The notes beneath the pieces were generated by a model. It ran no database searches and was not told the DNA's origin. It saw only the letters and a program-made list of their open reading frames with translations. Positions 1 to 8,842 of a stretch of 58,025 nt of DNA are shown piece after piece; positions within the stretch are counted from its first letter, which is position 1, and each line of letters opens with the position of its first letter. Source of the DNA: Gemmatimonadota bacterium (GTDB lineage: Bacteria > JBHIER01 > G020348925). The stretch is from NCBI GenBank assembly GCA_020348925.1, contig CP070758.1, positions 4,038,558 to 4,096,582 on the forward strand, given 5' to 3'. The translations under genes and the position numbers were made by a program.

Positions 1-3000
1 GTCATCAGCATACCCTCCGGGGCCTTCAACGGCTCCTCCGCCAGCCTGGTCGACATCACCGGCATCAACATCAACGCCGGCACCTCGGTCACCGTCGTCT
101 TCAGGGTCACCGTGGACAGCGCCGTGCCGTCGGAGGTGACCGAGATCAGCAACCAGGGCCTCGTCGGAAACATCCCCCAAACCCCGGACGAACCCACCAA
201 CGATCCGGATACGCCCCAGGATGATGACCCCACTGACACACCCCTGGTGGCTGCTCCTCTCTTAGAGACTTTTAAAAGAGACGCACTTTTTATGGACAAT
301 GATGACAACGGTCTTTTCAGCCCGGGAGACGTACTGAGATATGATATTACGATTACGAATTCGGGAAACACCTCCGCCACCGGAGTCACGTTCGAGGATT
401 TCCCGGACATGTATACCAACCTTGTTGTGGGAAGTGTGACGACAACGAAGGGGTCAATCCTCACCGGAAACGGCGTCGGTCATACCTATGTTGAGATCGA
501 TATCGGAGAGATTGCAGGCGGAGGCGGAAGTGTGACCATCAGATTCCGGGTAATTATCGAGAACCCACTCCCACCCGGAGTGGACCAAGTGGAAAACCAG
601 GGAATCGTTGGCAGCAACGAACTGGACGACGAACCCACTGACGACCCGGACACGCCGGATGAAGACGATGAAACGGTGACACCGTTAACCGCCGCACCTG
701 TCATTGAAGCCACAAAAACGGATGTTCTCCATCAGGACAACGACGGGGATAGTGTTCCCAGTCCTGGCGACGTCCTCCGCTACGACATTACGATCACCAA
801 CTCCGGAAACCAGGCGGCCTCCGATGTTGTGTTCACTGACACGCCTGACCCATACACCGCTCTCATCGCAGGAAGTGTCACCACATCCCAGGGAACCGTT
901 ACTGAAGGCAACGGTGGAGGCGATACGAAAGTGACCATCGATGTGGGAACCGTCCCAGGAGGCGGGAGTGTGGACATTCGCTTTCGGGTTCTCATTGACA
1001 GTCCCTTTCCCACCGGTATCCCAGAGCGGGTTATCAATCAGGGGTTTATCAGCAGCAACGAGTTGCCTGATGAGCCCACCGACGACCCTGATACTCCTGC
1101 AGAGGATGATGAAACGATTACGGAGCTCTCGATTTCACCCAACTTGGAGGCCACCAAAAGGGATGTCCTCCACTCCGACGAAGACAGTAACGGTGTGCCG
1201 AGTCCGGGTGATATTCTCAAGTATACGGTCGTCATCACGAATTCAGGCAATGCCGCCGCTACAAATGTCCGCTTCACTGACACACCGGATGCCAACACGG
1301 AACTTGTCGTCGGAAGTGTCACAACGTCGGCGGGCACTATTGTCCGAGGCAACGGCAGTGGCCACACGTATGTCCGCGTTGATATCGGCTCCATCGGGGG
1401 CGCCGGAGGACAGGTCACCGTTACGTTTCAAGTCGTCATCGATGCTCCCTTACCGGCTGGCGTCGACGAGGTGGCCAATCAGGGTCTTGTGACGAGCAGT
1501 GGATTGCCTGATGAACCGACCGACGATCCCGACACGCCTGAGGATGACGACGAGACGATCACTCCCGTAGAGGCTTCCCCCATAATCGAGGCGCTCAAGA
1601 GGGATATCCTCGTTGGCGACAGCGACGGGAACGGCGTTGCCAGTCCTGGTGACACACTCCTCTATGAACTGACTATCGTCAACCTCGGAAACATGAATGC
1701 CAGCGACGTTCTCTTTAACGACACTCCGGATACGAACACGACTCTCGTTGTTGGAAGCGTCACGACGACTCAGGGTAATATCCTGAGAGGCAACCATCCG
1801 GGTCAGAGTGATGTCCGCGTTGACATCGGGACCCTCCAGGGTGGGACGAGTCTTTCCATTACATTTCTGGTTGTCATCGCTGACCCGTTTCCCGCCGGCC
1901 TCACTGAAGTATGCAATCAGGGATGGATTACGAGCGTTCAGGTCGATCCTGAACCGACGGACGATCCTGACGATCCGGCGGATGATGATGAAACCGATAC
2001 ACCGCTCGTGATTGCACCATTCATTGAGAGTTATAAGAGGGATAGGCTGCATGAAGATGTCGACCATGACGGACAGCCAACCCCCGGTGACGTTCTCCTC
2101 TACACGGTGACTATTATGAACTCAGGCAACACCGCAGCGTCAGGAGTCCTCTTTGAGGACACACCGGATCCAAACACCACTTTGGTCGTTGGAAGTGTCA
2201 CCACGAGTCAGGGAACCGTCACTTCAGGCAACAGTCAAGGAGACATGACGGTCGCCGTCACCGTCGGATCATTACCTGGGCGCGGAGGTCAGGTCGAGAT
2301 CGAATTTCAAGTGATCATTAATGACCCGCTTCCAATCGGTGTAACCTTCGTGGCCAACCAGGGAATCGTCACGAACGATCACACCGATCCCGAGCCCACA
2401 GACGATCCGGACACGCCTGAGGATGACGATCCGACTGTCACCCGGGCTTTTTGGATCATTTTTAAGCGGGGAAATACGTTTCCGCAAGCCATTGCCTCCA
2501 CATTCTGTCCCTATATTGACGTCGCCGATGGCTCCCCAGCCGATGGGGATACGTTGATTCAAGTGACGACATACACATACGATCCAGACTTTGATCTGTG
2601 GTGGGATCATCCGGACGCTGCGGGAAATCTCTATCCCGGGTCAAACCTGTATGTGACCTATCGCTTCAGGACCGGAAGCCCGGTCGACTCCATCTTCCTT
2701 CACATTCCCGCCAGGGGAAGCACCAATCCTGTTCGACATCCCATATTCCGAGCCGCTGGCCCGCGAACAGGGACCTGGGCGATTCATACTGCCGGGATGC
2801 ACGACTTTTACGGATACGATTGGAAAGTCTACGATGAGGCAGACCGAGATGACGGCGTGTGGTATCTTGTCTCCGAAATCTATCTCAGCTTCGATGGATC
2901 GACGACCTTCATAACCGATACGAGCTCTATTATTCTTGATTCGAAGGATCCGATCTATCACCTTACATATACAAAGGAGTCGGACGGCACACCGCTGCCC

Positions 3001-5319
3001 ACCATTCCACATCCGACCCTCGGAGATATTCCTCTGACGTGCCAACAAAAGGTGCTCATTACGACAACGGTCGATCAAACGCTGCCCGTGGTGGGCAACG
3101 GCCGTTTGTGGAGCTGGATGGATATCTTCATCTTTGCCCAGGGGGAGAGGATCGATATTGATGGCGTGCCGGCCTATGCAGACGAGTTGTGGGAGCAATC
3201 CCGATGGGTTAATGATAGACCGCCGAGCGCCGACACGGTGATGTACTTTTATACGTGGGATTTAATGAGTGCCGATTCCACCTGCGATGGCATCGCTGAG
3301 GTGCGGATTAAAGGTCGAGATACAGCGAGCAACCTGGTGGATATCGAGGACGGCGAGCCGAACACCGGTCTCCACGTTTTCGTCGATGTCACATCCCCTT
3401 CGCCACCGGATGCGTCAAAAATCATTATCACAGATGACGGCTCCGCCGTGGGAGATTTGGGAGCCGTCGGTCAGGATTGGTTTAAGCTCGGACTGACCGT
3501 GAATTTCTACAATGACGGAGCATTGACCACGCTCCTGGGATCAACGACCGCACTTGGAAATGGAAGCTTTACAACCGTCGTCTCGTCATTCATTAGTACA
3601 GGAGATGTTGTCCACGTGACAGCCCAGGATCGGGCCGGCAATGAGAGCAGCGCCGTCGAGGTGACTGTCCAAGAAACCGTCGTGATCTTGGAGGCTTTCA
3701 AACACGATACACTCCTCATCGATAATGACCACGACGGCTTACTCACTCCGGGAGATGTTTTGAAGTATACGGTGTCCGTGGAGAATATGAGCAACACGAT
3801 TGCCACAGATGTCACAGAAGTGTACCTCCTTGATGCTCCTGATCCGAATACGAATCTTCTCATCGGGAGTGTGACGACGAGCCGCGGCATCGTTCTCTCA
3901 GGCAACACGCCTGGCAATACTGAGGTAAGAGTCTATTTCGGAAATCTGCGAGGAATGAGGTCAGCCACTGTGACGTTCAGAGTGACGGTCAAAGACCCAC
4001 TCCCACCTGTCACAGAAATTGTCAATCAGGGAATTGTCACGAGCAATGAGGTCCCCTCCGAACCGACGGATGATCCGGAGACACCGGCCGAGGACGATCC
4101 GACGACCACTGCGGTCTCTTCCGGCGCTGTCCTCTTCCACTACGTTATGGAACCGGGCTGGAACCTCGTATCACTGCCCATCGTTCCGGGCACATTCGAC
4201 CTGTCCATTCTCTTTCCATTTGCAGTGGCATATTGGGAGTATGACGGCATGTATCAGGAGGCAGACCTTGGTGACAACGGCCGCGGATACTTCTTGCTGT
4301 ACAACCTTGGTAGACATCCCGAAATACTCGGATATCCTCTGGAGCGCTATACGATCACGCTCAACCCGGGCTGGAACCTCGTTGGATCCGTGGTTGAACC
4401 CGTCCCCGTATCGGACATTATCGATGTCAGTACCGGGCAGCCAGCCATGCTGAGCTGTATTGCAGCGAACTCAGTCTACGGCTATCAAGCAGGTCAATAC
4501 TACACCACGAACATCATCTGGCCGGGCGATGGATTTTGGATCTATGCACTGTACGAATGCACCATTGAGGTGCAGACCTCCGGTGCACTTCCGCTGAAAG
4601 GTTCTGTCTTGCCGGTTGAAGAACCTCAATGGATGGCTCACATTGGAATCACGCGGAACGAGCAGACACACGTACTCGAATTCGGTCAAGCTGCAACGGC
4701 CAGCAAGACCCATGATCCTCATCTTGATCTGCTCGCGCCACCGCCGCTGCCACAGGAGGATAACATAGCGGTTTTCACAGCGGATCTTGAGAGTGGTGGC
4801 CCGGAGCTTCTGCGAGACATCAAGAACGTCGGTCCCGCCCGCTGGACCATACGTCTTCATGCAGACGAAGGGGCATACATAACCTTAGACGTCTCAAACG
4901 TACCGAGTGATCTTTCGGTCAAAGCATCTCTGGCTGGAGGTTCCGTTGAAGTGCCGAACGGAGAACCCGTGTGGGTTGAAGGCAGCGTTGTGATCAAAAT
5001 CGAAGTGCAGCGGTTGCCCACGAGATTCACCTTGAGTCAAAACTATCCGAATCCGTTCAATCCGGCCACACGAATCGGTTTTCAGTTGCCAGTCATCGGT
5101 GATCAGTCCACACAATACACCACCTTGAAAATATTCAACCTGCTTGGCCGTGAGGTAAGGACGTTGGTGGATGAGGACAAAGAGCCCGGATATTATGAGG
5201 TGACCTGGGATGGTCGAGACACATTCGGAAACGAAGTTCCCAGCGGCGTGTACTTCTACCGGTTGTCAGGAAATGGCGGGCAACTGTCGGAGACGAGGAG
5301 AATGATTTTGATGAAGTAA
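1..5319 (+). CDS. Giant DUF11-repeat surface protein with C-terminal sorting domain (5'-partial)
   Basis: The reading frame is open from base 1, so the gene begins upstream. It encodes tandem DUF11-like beta-sandwich repeats. After a partial copy, repeats start at about nt 262, 703, 1144, 1585 and 2023, each opening with 'KRD' and an acidic 'DNDDNG'-like loop and closing with an Asp/Glu-rich 'DEPTDDPDTP' linker. The spacing is exactly 441 nt three times, then 438. A unique segment with Ig-like character follows (about nt 2449-3670), then one more DUF11 repeat (3688-4125) and a double 'PGWNLVS/PGWNLVG' module (4140-4590). The protein ends in the sorting domain (from 'NYPNPFN' near 5041 to 'RRMILMK'). 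The acidic loops suggest calcium-stiffened stalks, so a long adhesin or surface fibre is likely. The first roughly 250 nt are much richer in G/C-ending codons than the rest. Domain calls are by pattern recognition; the biological role is inferred. Confidence 0.85.
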   Translation, partial: VISIPSGAFNGSSASLVDITGININAGTSVTVVFRVTVDSAVPSEVTEISNQGLVGNIPQTPDEPTNDPDTPQDDDPTDTPLVAAPLLETFKRDALFMDNDDNGLFSPGDVLRYDITITNSGNTSATGVTFEDFPDMYTNLVVGSVTTTKGSILTGNGVGHTYVEIDIGEIAGGGGSVTIRFRVIIENPLPPGVDQVENQGIVGSNELDDEPTDDPDTPDEDDETVTPLTAAPVIEATKTDVLHQDNDGDSVPSPGDVLRYDITITNSGNQAASDVVFTDTPDPYTALIAGSVTTSQGTVTEGNGGGDTKVTIDVGTVPGGGSVDIRFRVLIDSPFPTGIPERVINQGFISSNELPDEPTDDPDTPAEDDETITELSISPNLEATKRDVLHSDEDSNGVPSPGDILKYTVVITNSGNAAATNVRFTDTPDANTELVVGSVTTSAGTIVRGNGSGHTYVRVDIGSIGGAGGQVTVTFQVVIDAPLPAGVDEVANQGLVTSSGLPDEPTDDPDTPEDDDETITPVEASPIIEALKRDILVGDSDGNGVASPGDTLLYELTIVNLGNMNASDVLFNDTPDTNTTLVVGSVTTTQGNILRGNHPGQSDVRVDIGTLQGGTSLSITFLVVIADPFPAGLTEVCNQGWITSVQVDPEPTDDPDDPADDDETDTPLVIAPFIESYKRDRLHEDVDHDGQPTPGDVLLYTVTIMNSGNTAASGVLFEDTPDPNTTLVVGSVTTSQGTVTSGNSQGDMTVAVTVGSLPGRGGQVEIEFQVIINDPLPIGVTFVANQGIVTNDHTDPEPTDDPDTPEDDDPTVTRAFWIIFKRGNTFPQAIASTFCPYIDVADGSPADGDTLIQVTTYTYDPDFDLWWDHPDAAGNLYPGSNLYVTYRFRTGSPVDSIFLHIPARGSTNPVRHPIFRAAGPRTGTWAIHTAGMHDFYGYDWKVYDEADRDDGVWYLVSEIYLSFDGSTTFITDTSSIILDSKDPIYHLTYTKESDGTPLPTIPHPTLGDIPLTCQQKVLITTTVDQTLPVVGNGRLWSWMDIFIFAQGERIDIDGVPAYADELWEQSRWVNDRPPSADTVMYFYTWDLMSADSTCDGIAEVRIKGRDTASNLVDIEDGEPNTGLHVFVDVTSPSPPDASKIIITDDGSAVGDLGAVGQDWFKLGLTVNFYNDGALTTLLGSTTALGNGSFTTVVSSFISTGDVVHVTAQDRAGNESSAVEVTVQETVVILEAFKHDTLLIDNDHDGLLTPGDVLKYTVSVENMSNTIATDVTEVYLLDAPDPNTNLLIGSVTTSRGIVLSGNTPGNTEVRVYFGNLRGMRSATVTFRVTVKDPLPPVTEIVNQGIVTSNEVPSEPTDDPETPAEDDPTTTAVSSGAVLFHYVMEPGWNLVSLPIVPGTFDLSILFPFAVAYWEYDGMYQEADLGDNGRGYFLLYNLGRHPEILGYPLERYTITLNPGWNLVGSVVEPVPVSDIIDVSTGQPAMLSCIAANSVYGYQAGQYYTTNIIWPGDGFWIYALYECTIEVQTSGALPLKGSVLPVEEPQWMAHIGITRNEQTHVLEFGQAATASKTHDPHLDLLAPPPLPQEDNIAVFTADLESGGPELLRDIKNVGPARWTIRLHADEGAYITLDVSNVPSDLSVKASLAGGSVEVPNGEPVWVEGSVVIKIEVQRLPTRFTLSQNYPNPFNPATRIGFQLPVIGDQSTQYTTLKIFNLLGREVRTLVDEDKEPGYYEVTWDGRDTFGNEVPSGVYFYRLSGNGGQLSETRRMILMK
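5083..5107 (+). repeat. Short-period CAGT-type repeat inside the sorting domain
   Basis: The segment reads CAGTTGCCAGTCATCGGTGA and continues TCAGT, with repeated CAGT/TCATC units. It lies between the 'NYPNPFN' box and the 'TLKIFNLLGREV' strand. It occupies the same place as the GATAT-type repeats of the downstream paralogues but has a different unit. Confidence 0.5.
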
Positions 5320-5384
5320 GCCAAAACGTCGAAAAGCACGCCGACCCCTCGAATGAACTTAGGGATCGTGAGCTGTGATGGGTA

Positions 5385-6068
5385 TCAGTCCTGTACCATC
5401 TCTTCGAGAAGCACTTTGAGAATCCGGACGAGTTTCCGCTCCTCGCGGTTCAGAGAAACGCCCACATCACTTAATTCAGATTTCAGACGGTGTCTGTCGG
5501 TCATATCTCGAACTAGCGCCAGGATAGTCGGTTTGCCTCCATAATGGACTGTTGCATAACACACCTTCACATTCTTTTCCGTACCATCCTTGCAGAGGAC
5601 GGTAAAAATATCGTGATCCGGCAAAATCCCAGTATGGTCAAACGTATCATAAATTCTTTTGATATGCTCTCGCTCTTCAGGAATAGCATGGAGTCCCGCC
5701 TCATACCCAATAAGTTCCTCAGCCGGATATCCCGTAATCTGTTCCATTGCTTTGTTGACAAATTTATAAAGTCCATCCTGGACAATCACAAGGCCCTCCT
5801 TCGTACCCTCAAGGATGGTGGAACACATTTTTTCCGACTCCCCGGTTCCGCGACGCATTTGGCCTTCTCCTGAGATAAGCCAATCTATAGAAAAACCCAT
5901 ATCGTAAATTTTCTTCAATATTTTATCCTCAGGCAACCGGCCCAACTCATAGTTGGAGACTGCCGGACCTGTCTTCCCGAAGCGATCACCAAATTCCCTC
6001 TGATTCATACCGAGACTTTTTCGAATCTGCCGTAACCGTTGTCCTCTGTCTCTGTCTCGTGCGGCCAT
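5385..6068 (-). CDS. XRE-family helix-turn-helix regulator with PAS sensor domain
   Basis: This 227-residue cytoplasmic protein joins an N-terminal XRE/Cro-type helix-turn-helix (about residues 8-65, with 'MNQREFGDRFGKTGPAVSNY') to one PAS domain (about 75-190, with 'VNKAMEQITGYPAEELIGYE' and the closing 'LVRDMTDRHRL'). A short helical tail follows, rich in Leu, Arg and Lys. The architecture suggests a DNA-binding protein whose activity responds to a small ligand or redox state sensed by PAS; the signal is unknown. It converges with the DUF11 gene. Nothing next to it points to a target. The upstream region holds an inverted repeat (6241-6268) that could be an autoregulatory operator, but that is a guess. 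An ATG start is preceded by AGGTGAGG. Confidence 0.85.
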   Translation of the reverse strand: MAARDRDRGQRLRQIRKSLGMNQREFGDRFGKTGPAVSNYELGRLPEDKILKKIYDMGFSIDWLISGEGQMRRGTGESEKMCSTILEGTKEGLVIVQDGLYKFVNKAMEQITGYPAEELIGYEAGLHAIPEEREHIKRIYDTFDHTGILPDHDIFTVLCKDGTEKNVKVCYATVHYGGKPTILALVRDMTDRHRLKSELSDVGVSLNREERKLVRILKVLLEEMVQD

Positions 6069-6555
6069 TTTCGTAACACCTCACCTTTACAATAAGTGCC
6101 TACCTGACGGTGAACAAATAAACGAACACCACGGTCATGAAGGACGGACCATCAGCCACCTCCCGAAATTTCGACGACTCTTACGCCCAATTGAAACCGG
6201 CAAACCTGTTCGCTCATCACTTCAATACCGCCTCATCCCACACTTATCATCCAGTGAGAAAATAAGTGGGACCCCAGCAAAATGCAACCCATAATTCTAC
6301 ACTCTGTTTCAGCACACTAAGGATGACGAGCCAGGAGAAAGAGTCTCACTCGCACAATGATATTTCTTCGTTTTGCCTTGTTTCACAAAGTGTCCCGCGT
6401 ACTAAGACTGGACATCACTGACCATACGGTATCGTCTGTTCGAACAGGGAAACTTCGAGACGTTCTCCGAACTCTTTCACAAAGGCGCATGACAAGGGAA
6501 GCACGCGACACTTCATAAAACATTCCAATTTTGCGGATCAAACAACTTCCGCACA
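6069..6555. other. Intergenic region with one inverted repeat
   Basis: I see no convincing gene here. A small open frame on the minus strand (6383-6604) runs into the acylphosphatase gene and has no recognisable features. A 7-bp inverted repeat, CACTTAT at 6241-6247 and ATAAGTG at 6262-6268, stands upstream of the XRE-PAS gene. A further AATAAGTG occurs near 6091, just before that gene's start. This would fit an operator, with low confidence. Confidence 0.35.
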
Positions 6556-6837
6556 TTAGAATTTTACATGAAACTCCTTGTACTCCCCTGTATACGATCC
6601 CCATTGAACATCGACAGCCGTTACCCTCGCCGCAGGAGTACCGACCCGCACTTCCTCGACAAAATCCAGGACAAGCCCTCTGTTCCCTTCGACCTCGATC
6701 TCCACACTTCCATCCGGCATATTCCGAACCCAGCCGCAGAGTCCATATTCATTGGCCAACCGGACCGTGAAGGACCGAAACCCAACCGTGTGAACGACTC
6801 CGGAGACTATGGCGTGGGCTCTGACGTTTTTAGACAT
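6556..6837 (-). CDS. acyP: Acylphosphatase
   Basis: This 93-residue protein matches the acylphosphatase fold in size and motifs. It has 'VVHTVGFRSF', holding the phosphate-binding loop and catalytic Arg, and 'GWVRNMPDGSVEIEVEG', holding the catalytic Asn. Such enzymes hydrolyse the carboxyl-phosphate bond of acyl phosphates in the cytoplasm. The loop differs from the usual VQGVGFR (Gln to His, Gly to Thr), while Arg and Asn are kept. I chose the ATG at 6837, which gives the family's usual length; the open frame extends 40 codons upstream into the end of the preceding gene. The gene starts 43 nt after the stop of the SLOG-family gene, so the two are probably co-transcribed. Confidence 0.85.
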   Translation of the reverse strand: MSKNVRAHAIVSGVVHTVGFRSFTVRLANEYGLCGWVRNMPDGSVEIEVEGNRGLVLDFVEEVRVGTPAARVTAVDVQWGSYTGEYKEFHVKF

Positions 6838-6880
6838 AGAACTCTTGATAAACAGGTACGGAGTGACGGGTAGATTTCCT

Positions 6881-7351
6881 CTATCTCTTTTCGAGCAATC
6901 GGTACACCAGATCAACAGCTTCAGAAGCCGTTGCGACATGATGCATACTTGATCCAATGTCCCATGTCTTCAGGCCCACGAGCGGCACACCCAGTTTGAG
7001 ACAAAAAGCAATCTCCGACAGTGTACCGGGACCGCCGGAGATCGCAATCACCGCATCTGCTGTTCGAACAATGATCACATTACGGGCTTCTCCCATCCCG
7101 GTGACTATGGGGATGTCAATATGCGGATTGGCATCGCGCGCATTTTCCCCGGGAAGGATACCGATGGTTGTGCCACCAGCTTTTTTCGCCCCTCTCGCTG
7201 CAGCCTCCATGACTCCTCCCAGGCCGCCACAGAGTAAAAGTCCGCCTCTGCGTCCAATGTGGTGCCCCACCTCCTCGGCCATGCGCCCGATAGTTTCATC
7301 ACAGACCCCGGCTCCAATCACACCAATTCTATAAACCCTCGGGGTGCTCAT
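6881..7351 (-). CDS. TIGR00725 / SLOG-superfamily Rossmann protein
   Basis: This 156-residue Rossmann-like protein resembles the TIGR00725 group, relatives of the LOG (cytokinin-activating phosphoribohydrolase) and DprA-like SLOG folds. Diagnostic segments are 'GVIGAG' at the N terminus, 'CGGLGGVMEAAARGA' in the middle and 'ISGGPGTLSEIAFCLK' toward the C terminus, which would form a nucleotide- or nucleoside-phosphate-binding pocket. The canonical LOG catalytic motif PGGxGTxxE appears only as 'GGPGTLSE', which is usual for this subgroup. The substrate is unknown. It sits directly upstream of the acylphosphatase gene on the same strand. Confidence 0.85.
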   Translation of the reverse strand: MSTPRVYRIGVIGAGVCDETIGRMAEEVGHHIGRRGGLLLCGGLGGVMEAAARGAKKAGGTTIGILPGENARDANPHIDIPIVTGMGEARNVIIVRTADAVIAISGGPGTLSEIAFCLKLGVPLVGLKTWDIGSSMHHVATASEAVDLVYRLLEKR

Positions 7352-7421
7352 GGAAAATCTCTCATCTCTCTCAAACGCGGAATGTCTTCAGTAGGTCTCA
7401 CGACGACTGACCGCCTTCGGT

Positions 7422-7697
7422 TCAGTGAATAGACTCACCTGTCCATCTCTCTCGACCCACCCAATACGGGCAGGCAGGGCAGGACTCACTTTCCGGATAA
7501 TCGATACCCACCTCATGGGGACAGCTGATATTGTCATTGCTCAGTACCACGGATTTGACCACATGGCTCTCAAGACAGTCTACGATGTCTGTCTTGATTG
7601 TTGCACCGTGGCGAATGTGCTTTGCTGGTATGAGACAAAGAATAGCAAAAGGGAAAATATGAATGGCACCTTCATTTTTATGAGCATCATCAATCAT
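7422..7697 (-). CDS. Small protein with C-terminal zinc-ribbon-like Cys cluster
   Basis: The frame encodes 91 residues. The C-terminal half looks like a genuine small metal-binding domain: 'IKTDIVDCLE' followed by 'SCPHEVGIDYPESESCPACP' and then 'YWVGRERWTGE'. The spacing C-P-H ... C-P-x-C-P is typical of a zinc knuckle, and the ending 'YWxGRxRWTGE' has the look of a conserved motif. Function is unknown. The first 35 residues are less convincing and the true start may lie further in. It is on the same strand as the SLOG gene, about 70 nt upstream of it. I do not recognise a named family with certainty. Confidence 0.5.
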   Translation of the reverse strand: MIDDAHKNEGAIHIFPFAILCLIPAKHIRHGATIKTDIVDCLESHVVKSVVLSNDNISCPHEVGIDYPESESCPACPYWVGRERWTGESIH

Positions 7698-8102
7698 CCA
7701 AATATTAGATATGATTCACTGAAAATCGATGAACAGATGTATTCTGTTTCGAATAATTTGAAATTCCTGTAAAAAGGTATCGTTGTAACAATGCCCACTC
7801 TATTGATCGCCCACATAATTTTTTCATTTTAAAGGTGAAACATACCTTGCATTTTAATTTTTCAGAGTGTTGTTTGCTTTCACAAAAAATGACTTTTGCT
7901 GCCCGTTAAAATTGAAATCTCAATGAAAAAAACCACTCCCTTTCATCACCTTGAACTCATAGAGTGTGTTATCGATATTGTCAAGAATAGTGTAATGTGA
8001 AGTATCTGTCAAGGGGAAATTACTGGTGACGACTCTTAGCGGTTTTATAGCCACAAAGCGTATCCCTTTGATGACAGGGCTCTGCACAACGCCACAATGT
8101 GC
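7698..8102. other. AT-rich intergenic region without a visible gene
   Basis: The stretch between the small zinc-ribbon-like gene and the tRNA-Pro terminator is AT-rich, with no frame that has codon structure, no recognisable RNA and no strong hairpin. Confidence 0.5.
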
Positions 8103-8140
8103 AAAAAATGGGAAATCAATCTCTCTGTCCCTGATTTCCC
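8103..8140 (-). terminator. Rho-independent terminator of tRNA-Pro(CGG)
   Basis: Read on the minus strand, a perfect 9-bp stem (GGGAAATCA with TGATTTCCC, plus-strand 8110-8118 and 8132-8140) is followed by A then six T. It lies 12 nt downstream of the tRNA 3' end. Confidence 0.8.
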
Positions 8141-8151
8141 TGAAAGTGTGT

Positions 8152-8229
8152 TGGTCGGGGCGGGCGGATTTGAACCGCCGACCTCATGCTCCCGAAGCAT
8201 GCGCGCTAACCGGACTGCGCTACGCCCCG
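8152..8229 (-). tRNA. tRNA-Pro (anticodon CGG)
   Basis: The minus strand folds as a cloverleaf. The acceptor stem is CGGGGCG with CGCCCCG, the D arm starts at TAGCGCAGTCCGG, the anticodon stem CATGC/GCATG encloses the loop TTCGGGA (anticodon CGG), and the T arm contains GGTTCAAAT. Discriminator A and an encoded CCA follow (plus-strand TGGT at 8152-8155). Confidence 0.95.
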
Positions 8230-8254
8230 ACGAAATAATATTCGAATTTGTACA

Positions 8255-8283
8255 AATATACTATAATTGCACTGCTTGAGCAA
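8255..8283 (-). promoter_or_regulatory. Sigma70-type promoter of tRNA-Pro(CGG)
   Basis: On the minus strand, -35 TTGCTC (8278-8283) and -10 TATATT (8255-8260) are separated by 17 nt. The -10 box ends about 25 nt before the tRNA 5' end. Confidence 0.6.
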
Positions 8284-8332
8284 GGTTAAGTTGCCCCATG
8301 CCGCTCTTTCTTTGAGTGACATTCAAAACCAT

Positions 8333-8842
8333 TCAGCCAGTAATACCGAACACTGAAATGATACCCAATGAAGCCAGTGTGACAACACAACCGGCAATAC
8401 AAATACCCGCAACGACGGCCGGCAAAGCATACCAGAACCGCACGCCGAAAATGAAGGCGGCTACGGTTCCGGTCCACGCCCCTGTTATTGGGAGCGGAAT
8501 GGCCACAAAGAGGATGAGACCGATGGCTTCATAGCGCTCCACAATTTTCCCCCGCCTCCGGGTCCTGGTAAAGAGCCACTCAAAAAATTTGTCGAAAACT
8601 GGATACCTCCGGAGCCGGTTCGAGGCGGGTTCCAAGAAAAGAAGAAGCGGAATAACCGGAATGAAATTCCCAAAGACTGCAAGGCTGTAAGCTTCAGACC
8701 AGGTCATCCCCCCTCCGAAAGGCGGAGGCGCCAGGGCCCACGGAATCGCTCCCCGCAATTCGGACACAGGCAACATAGCTATACATATCGTGACCAACTC
8801 TTTGGGTACTCCGGATAAAAAGTGCGCAATCTGGTCAACCAT
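8333..8842 (-). CDS. COG2426 / small multidrug-export-like membrane protein
   Basis: This 169-residue polytopic inner-membrane protein has four or more hydrophobic segments. It carries the signature 'LPVSELRGAIPWAL' near the N terminus and 'IPLPITGAWTGTVAAF' in the C-terminal half, which mark the COG2426 (Sm_multidrug_ex) family. Despite the Pfam name, the transport substrate is not established. I chose the ATG at 8842 rather than a longer frame because it gives the family's normal start and overlaps the pcm stop by 8 nt (8835-8842), implying translational coupling. A GGGAG sequence precedes it. Confidence 0.85.
   Translation of the reverse strand: MVDQIAHFLSGVPKELVTICIAMLPVSELRGAIPWALAPPPFGGGMTWSEAYSLAVFGNFIPVIPLLLFLEPASNRLRRYPVFDKFFEWLFTRTRRRGKIVERYEAIGLILFVAIPLPITGAWTGTVAAFIFGVRFWYALPAVVAGICIAGCVVTLASLGIISVFGITG

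Noticed and set aside
6383-6604. 73-residue minus-strand frame
   Set aside because: It overlaps the end of the acylphosphatase gene in another frame and has no recognisable domain or ribosome-binding site.
8026-8279. Plus-strand frames with 'GAGGFEPPTSCSRSM' and 'SGRADLNRRPHAPEACALTG' across the tRNA-Pro(CGG) gene
   Set aside because: These phrases are the well-known false translation of the antisense of a tRNA gene; the tRNA explains the sequence.
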